A DNA stretch of 38,442 nt from Actinomycetaceae bacterium (GTDB lineage: Bacteria; Actinomycetota; Actinomycetes; Actinomycetales; Actinomycetaceae): the NCBI GenBank assembly GCA_030537735.1, contig JAUNVG010000018.1, positions 1 through 38,442 of the forward strand, written 5' to 3'. How positions within the stretch are numbered: position 1 is the first letter of the stretch; each line of letters opens with the position of its first letter. Both the position numbers and the translations under genes were made by a program. Positions 35,051-38,442 of the stretch are shown here, in pieces. The notes under the pieces were generated by a model. It was not told the DNA's origin and searched no databases. It worked only from the letters and a program-made list of their open reading frames with translations.

Positions 35051-36187
35051 CTAACCCAGTAGCGCGGTAATGCGGTCCAACGAGCGGCCCACCACTTCGC
35101 GTGAGGACGCGAAGTTGAAACGAATGAAGCGCTCATAACCAGTGCCCAACGTGCTGCCGCAGTTCACTCTCACGCCTGTTCGCTCCAAGATACGTTGGGC
35201 CGGCTTATCACCTAGCGCCGCAGCATCAATCCACCCCAGGTAAGTGGACTGCGGGCGCGCCCAAGACAGTTCACTACCGTCCAACACCTGCTCAATCAGC
35301 TCAATATTGCCCTGCAAGTAGTTCTTCACCTGCGCCAGCCACGCCCCGGACTCACGGTAAGCCGCAGGCACTGCCAGCACCCCTAAAGTGCCAGGGTGAG
35401 CGGTGAACCGATCCGCTTCCCGCCACTTTTCCTGCAACGCCGCATCGGTCACCACCACTTGCGCGCACTGCAAACCCGCCACGTTGTATCCTTTCGAGGC
35501 CGAAACCGCGGTGACAGTATGAGCAGCCGCAGCTTCACTAAGGGAAGCGTAAGGAATGTGGGTGGCGGGGTCGAACACCAGGGGGCAGTGAATCTCATCG
35601 GCAAACACCAACAAGCCGTGGCGGGTGGCGATCTGCTCCACCTGGCGCAGCTCCTCTTCGGTAAGTACGCGGCCAGTGGGGTTCCACGGGTTACACAGAA
35701 TCAGCATCTGCGCGTCGGTGGCTGCGGTTTCCAACGCGTCGAAGTCCAGCTCCCACTGTCCCTCCACCAGTCGGGAGGGCACCTGTCGCACCCGGTGACC
35801 GAAAAGCTGCGGTAAAGATAGGAAAGGCATGTACGCCGGGGTAGGAACAACCACCGTGGAATCTGGTGGCAGCAAGGTGCGTAGCATTGCGCGCAGACCC
35901 TCCAATACGGAGGAAACCAGCCACACGTCCTCGTCATTAATGTGCCAGTTCAGCTGGCTGTACATATCTGCAGTAGCGGCTTTCGCGGCGGCGGCGGCAG
36001 GGCGAGGAATGTATCCGAGTAAGCCGTTTTCCACCGCCTCGTGCAACACGGTTGCCACCTGCGGGGAAGTGGCGAAGTCCATTTCCGCCACCCAGTGGCC
36101 GCTGATTGGCTGCCCGTCCACAGCCGACCACTTCAGCGACCCACGGCGGCGCATTTCGTCTTCGTTCAAGTCATCCCAGTTAGTCAT
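35051..36187 (-). CDS. MalY/PatB-family PLP C-S lyase or aminotransferase
   Basis: Fold-type I PLP enzyme of about 378 residues, most like MalY/PatB cystathionine beta-lyases. Seen: KWSAVDGQPISGHWVAEMDFATSP at the N terminus, GLLGYIPRP, the substrate-site LILCNPWNPTGRVLTEEEL, DEIHCPLVFD, and the PLP lysine in SASKGYNVAGLQCAQ (about Lys230). Such enzymes cleave cystathionine or cysteine to release pyruvate and ammonia; some also act as regulators. Start: ATG 36187 with an AGTGAG site about five bases upstream; GTG 36196 is an alternative. It is divergent from gltX with a 50-base gap and convergent with hrpB. Confidence 0.9.
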   Translation of the reverse strand: MTNWDDLNEDEMRRRGSLKWSAVDGQPISGHWVAEMDFATSPQVATVLHEAVENGLLGYIPRPAAAAAKAATADMYSQLNWHINDEDVWLVSSVLEGLRAMLRTLLPPDSTVVVPTPAYMPFLSLPQLFGHRVRQVPSRLVEGQWELDFDALETAATDAQMLILCNPWNPTGRVLTEEELRQVEQIATRHGLLVFADEIHCPLVFDPATHIPYASLSEAAAAHTVTAVSASKGYNVAGLQCAQVVVTDAALQEKWREADRFTAHPGTLGVLAVPAAYRESGAWLAQVKNYLQGNIELIEQVLDGSELSWARPQSTYLGWIDAAALGDKPAQRILERTGVRVNCGSTLGTGYERFIRFNFASSREVVGRSLDRITALLG

Positions 36188-36222
36188 AAAGCTCACTTTA
36201 CAACTGCAGGGGGGAAGCGCGG

Positions 36223-36228
36223 TAGAAT
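36223..36228 (+). promoter_or_regulatory. Candidate -10 box of gltX
   Basis: TAGAAT (36223-36228) fits TANNNT and lies nine bases before ATG 36238, so the mRNA leader would be at most two or three bases. TTACAA upstream gives a rather long 19-base spacer. No clear ribosome site precedes gltX. Confidence 0.4.
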
Positions 36229-36237
36229 CGAGCCATC

Positions 36238-37737
36238 ATGGAAAATAACACTGGCGGCCCGGTCCGCGTACGATTTTGTCCTTCACCCACCGGCACCCCC
36301 CACGTGGGGATGGTGCGCACCTGCCTATTTAACTGGGCGTGGGCGCGTCACGTTGGTGGCACGTTCGTTTTCCGCATCGAAGATACCGATGCGGCTCGGG
36401 ATTCGGAAGAATCTTTCGATCAGATCCTCGACTCCCTCACTTGGTTGGGGTTGGATTGGGACGAGGGCGTGGGTAAAGGTGGCCCGCACGCGCCCTACCG
36501 CCAGTCCGAGCGCATGGATATTTACCGTGACGTGGCCGCGAAACTGCTGGAGGGTGGCTACGCTTACGAGTCTTTCTCCACCCCGGAAGAAGTTGAAGCC
36601 CGCCACCGCGCGGCCGGGCGCGACCCGAAGCTCGGTTACGACGGTTACGACCGGAATTTAACTGAGGAACAAAAGCAGGCCTACCGTGATCAGGGGCGGC
36701 AACCGGTGTTGCGTATGCGGATGCCGGATGAGCCGATTACTTTCACTGACTTGGTGCGCGGGGAGATCACTTTCCAGCCGGGTTCGATTCCCGACTATGT
36801 GATTGTGCGTGGTAACGGCCACCCGCTGTACACCTTGGTGAACCCGGTTGATGATGCGCTGATGGAGATCAGCCACGTCCTGCGGGGCGAGGACCTGCTT
36901 TCGTCCACGCCGCGCCAGATTGTGCTGTACCGGGCGCTGTTGGAGCTGGGGATTGCGAAGCAGATGCCGCAGTTCGGCCACCTTCCCTACGTGATGGGGG
37001 AGGGGAATAAGAAGCTGTCCAAGCGTGACCCGGAATCGAATCTGCTGCTACACCGCGAAAACGGGATGATTCCGGAAGGGTTGTTGAACTACCTGGCGTT
37101 GCTGGGGTGGGCGATCAGCCCTGATAATGATGTTTTCACCGCGCAGGAGATGGTGGAGGCGTTCGATATTCACAATGTGAACCCGAACCCGGCGCGTTTC
37201 GATTTGAAGAAGTGCACCGCCATTAACGCTGAGCATATTCGCCGTTTGGACGAGGGCGATTTCGCCGCTCGTATTGTGCCTTACCTTCATGAGGGTGGTT
37301 TCGTCAGTGCCGCCCAGTTGGGTGAGTTGAGTGAGGATGAGGCGCGTATCGTGCGTGCGGGGGCGCCACTGATTCAGACTCGTATTCAACTGCTGGGTGA
37401 AGCGCGCGGCATGTTGGGGTCGTTCTTCATGTCTGCCGCTGACTTGGAGTACGACGAGAAGACTTTCCGGAAGCTGAAACCAGAAGCCGGTGAAGTGCTG
37501 GACACTGCCAGCAGCGTCCTCGAAGGGCTGGAGGATTTCACTACTGACAGCATTCACCAGGCGCTTTCGGATGCGATTATCGAGGGCATGGGGTTGAAGC
37601 CTCGCTTCGCTTTCGGTCCGCTGCGCCTAGCGGTCTCGGGTCGTCCGGTGTCACCACCGTTGTTTGAGTCGATGGAGATCTTGGGACGAGACGAAACCTT
37701 GCTGCGTCTGCGCCGGCTGCGTGAGCAGCTAGCCTAG
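36238..37737 (+). CDS. gltX: Glutamyl-tRNA synthetase
   Basis: Class I aminoacyl-tRNA synthetase that charges tRNA-Glu, and in many actinobacteria also tRNA-Gln for amidation by GatCAB. 499 residues, normal. N-terminal [22 protein letters not shown] with the HIGH-like HVGM (22-25), FRIEDTD, the zinc-less connector, [15 protein letters not shown], and the KMSKS-like KKLSKRD (about 257-263). The anticodon-binding domain fills the last third, ending [24 protein letters not shown]. The neighbours downstream are tRNA-Gln and tRNA-Glu genes, both substrates of this enzyme in organisms lacking GlnRS, a fitting functional cluster. Confidence 0.97.
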   Translation: MENNTGGPVRVRFCPSPTGTPHVGMVRTCLFNWAWARHVGGTFVFRIEDTDAARDSEESFDQILDSLTWLGLDWDEGVGKGGPHAPYRQSERMDIYRDVAAKLLEGGYAYESFSTPEEVEARHRAAGRDPKLGYDGYDRNLTEEQKQAYRDQGRQPVLRMRMPDEPITFTDLVRGEITFQPGSIPDYVIVRGNGHPLYTLVNPVDDALMEISHVLRGEDLLSSTPRQIVLYRALLELGIAKQMPQFGHLPYVMGEGNKKLSKRDPESNLLLHRENGMIPEGLLNYLALLGWAISPDNDVFTAQEMVEAFDIHNVNPNPARFDLKKCTAINAEHIRRLDEGDFAARIVPYLHEGGFVSAAQLGELSEDEARIVRAGAPLIQTRIQLLGEARGMLGSFFMSAADLEYDEKTFRKLKPEAGEVLDTASSVLEGLEDFTTDSIHQALSDAIIEGMGLKPRFAFGPLRLAVSGRPVSPPLFESMEILGRDETLLRLRRLREQLA

Positions 37738-37756
37738 TTGGCTTGGGGGATAACCG

Positions 37757-37786
37757 GTGGGAGTAGCGGGCTTGCGCTGCTCCCAC
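37757..37786 (+). terminator. gltX terminator hairpin
   Basis: A 12-bp stem (37757-37768 with 37775-37786, one U-G pair) and a 6-base loop, about 20 bases after the gltX stop. No T-tract follows. Confidence 0.65.
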
Positions 37787-37820
37787 TCCCGCTAGGTGAG
37801 GCGCGCCACGCGCCCTTGAT

Positions 37821-37850
37821 TTGGCACCGCCGGTTCTATTCGGGTAAAGT
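37821..37850 (+). promoter_or_regulatory. Candidate promoter for the tRNA genes
   Basis: TTGGCA (37821-37826) and TAAAGT (37845-37850) with an 18-base spacer. A small hairpin, CTTTCT/AGAAAG (37882-37899), lies between this and tRNA-Gln. The whole tRNA group may be one transcript. Confidence 0.45.
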
Positions 37851-37924
37851 TTTTCATCGGCGCCACGATAGCTGGCAAAGGCTTTCTCCTAGTAGAAAGT
37901 AGCTTGCAAGAGTGGTTCCCGCCA

Positions 37925-37996
37925 TGGGGTATGGTGTAATTGGCAGCACGAGTGATTCTGGTTCATTTAGTCTTGGTTCGAGTCCAGGTACCCCAG
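37925..37996 (+). tRNA. tRNA-Gln (anticodon CTG)
   Basis: Acceptor TGGGGTA pairs with TACCCCA (37989-37995); discriminator G. The anticodon arm is AGTGA/TCATT with loop TTCTGGT, giving anticodon CTG. The T arm is CTTGG/CCAGG with loop TTCGAGT. The CCA end is not encoded. Confidence 0.95.
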
Positions 37997-38065
37997 CGGT
38001 TGCGTTTATTTCGCGCCTGAAGCAAACCAATCCCACTTTCATTAAACGACTGGTTTGTGGTCCTT

Positions 38066-38138
38066 GCCCCCATCGTCTAGCGGCCTAGGACACCGCCCTC
38101 TCACGGCGGCGACACGGGTTCAAATCCCGTTGGGGGTA
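38066..38138 (+). tRNA. tRNA-Glu (anticodon CTC), copy 1
   Basis: Acceptor GCCCCCA pairs with TGGGGGT (38131-38137), with a G-U first pair; discriminator A. The anticodon stem is CCGCC/GGCGG with loop CTCTCAC, giving CTC. The T arm is ACGGG/CCCGT with TTCAAAT. CCA is not encoded. It is the first unit of the 161-base tandem repeat. Sequence before it differs from that before copy 2. Confidence 0.96.
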
Positions 38139-38226
38139 CTGGTTCAGATAACCCTGAACCTTGCAGCTTGTAGTACCACCAAGACGATGACCTCGACGCG
38201 GTGGAGGAACGCTAACTGGCTGCGCC

Positions 38227-38299
38227 GCCCCCATCGTCTAGCGGCCTAGGACACCGCCCTCTCACGGCGGCGACACGGGTTCAAATCCCGTTGGGGGTA
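38227..38299 (+). tRNA. tRNA-Glu (anticodon CTC), copy 2
   Basis: Identical in sequence to copy 1 and exactly 161 bases downstream, with an identical 88-base spacer on its 3' side. Confidence 0.94.
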
Positions 38300-38387
38300 C
38301 TGGTTCAGATAACCCTGAACCTTGCAGCTTGTAGTACCACCAAGACGATGACCTCGACGCGGTGGAGGAACGCTAACTGGCTGCGCC

Positions 38388-38442
38388 GCCCCCATCGTCT
38401 AGCGGCCTAGGACACCGCCCTCTCACGGCGGCGACACGGGTT
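38388..38442 (+). tRNA. tRNA-Glu (anticodon CTC), copy 3, cut by the window end
   Basis: The first 55 bases are identical to copies 1 and 2. The window ends inside the T arm. Whether this is a real third copy cannot be told from the window. Confidence 0.8.

Larger units (their letters stand above)
38066..38442 (+). repeat. 161-base tandem repeat carrying tRNA-Glu
   Basis: Unit of 73-base tRNA plus 88-base spacer, repeated exactly: 38066-38226, 38227-38387, and 38388 to the end. The spacer begins with a hairpin, GGTTCAG/CTGAACC (38141-38147 with 38154-38160), just 3' of each tRNA, possibly a processing or termination signal. No base differences were seen between the units. Confidence 0.95.

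Noticed and set aside
38066..38442. CRISPR array at the right end
   Set aside because: The repeat unit is 161 bases and contains a full tRNA-Glu gene. There are no variable spacers.

Overview
The window reads as chromosomal DNA of an actinobacterium (Actinomycetota) of moderately high G+C, most like the Actinomycetaceae. Support comes from GTG and TTG starts, several promoter/start layouts that suggest leaderless mRNAs, an actinobacterial-type LeuB, a DUF1015 protein, a DUF3516-type Ski2-like helicase, an LCP cell-wall ligase and a FAH gene near gltX. Genus and species cannot be assigned from this sequence alone. The window opens on the last bases of a 5S rRNA gene and closes inside a tandem tRNA-Glu repeat, so both ends sit in repeated DNA and the window may be one whole draft contig.

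Region 1 (1-9400) is a surface-polysaccharide block: 5S rRNA end and terminator, mannose-6-phosphate isomerase (manA), a low-molecular-weight tyrosine phosphatase (minus), then on the plus strand a Wzz/BY-kinase fusion, a nucleotidyltransferase fused to a PqqD-like domain, a GT2 glycosyltransferase and a Wzy/O-antigen-ligase-type polymerase. A membrane-bound nucleotide-sugar 4,6-dehydratase (CapD/WbpM type) converges on them. Kinase and phosphatase would control chain length and export, ManA would feed GDP-mannose, and the dehydratase would make a deoxy-amino sugar precursor. No flippase or obvious priming transferase is present.

Region 2 (9401-24500) carries much of branched-chain amino acid synthesis: ilvBNC behind a clear attenuator (a 23-residue leader peptide with an Ile/Val/Leu run, then a hairpin plus T-tract), leuB, ilvE and ilvD. 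leuA, leuCD and ilvA are absent. Between them lie an AspT/YidE-type transporter, an LCP protein, a DUF1015 protein and a CsbD-like stress protein. lplA (lipoate ligase, with its accessory domain at the N terminus) and a YggS-type PLP protein follow.

Region 3 (24500-38442) holds a GtrA-like membrane protein overlapping a Ski2-like helicase (minus), two adjacent AGCS sodium:amino-acid symporters, a FAH-family hydrolase abutting an HrpB helicase, a MalY/PatB C-S lyase, gltX, tRNA-Gln(CTG), and tRNA-Glu(CTC) in an exact 161-bp tandem repeat. No CRISPR array, insertion sequence, phage module or defence island was seen. The most unusual items are the PqqD-nucleotidyltransferase fusion, the apparently leaderless ilv attenuator and the tandem tRNA-Glu array.
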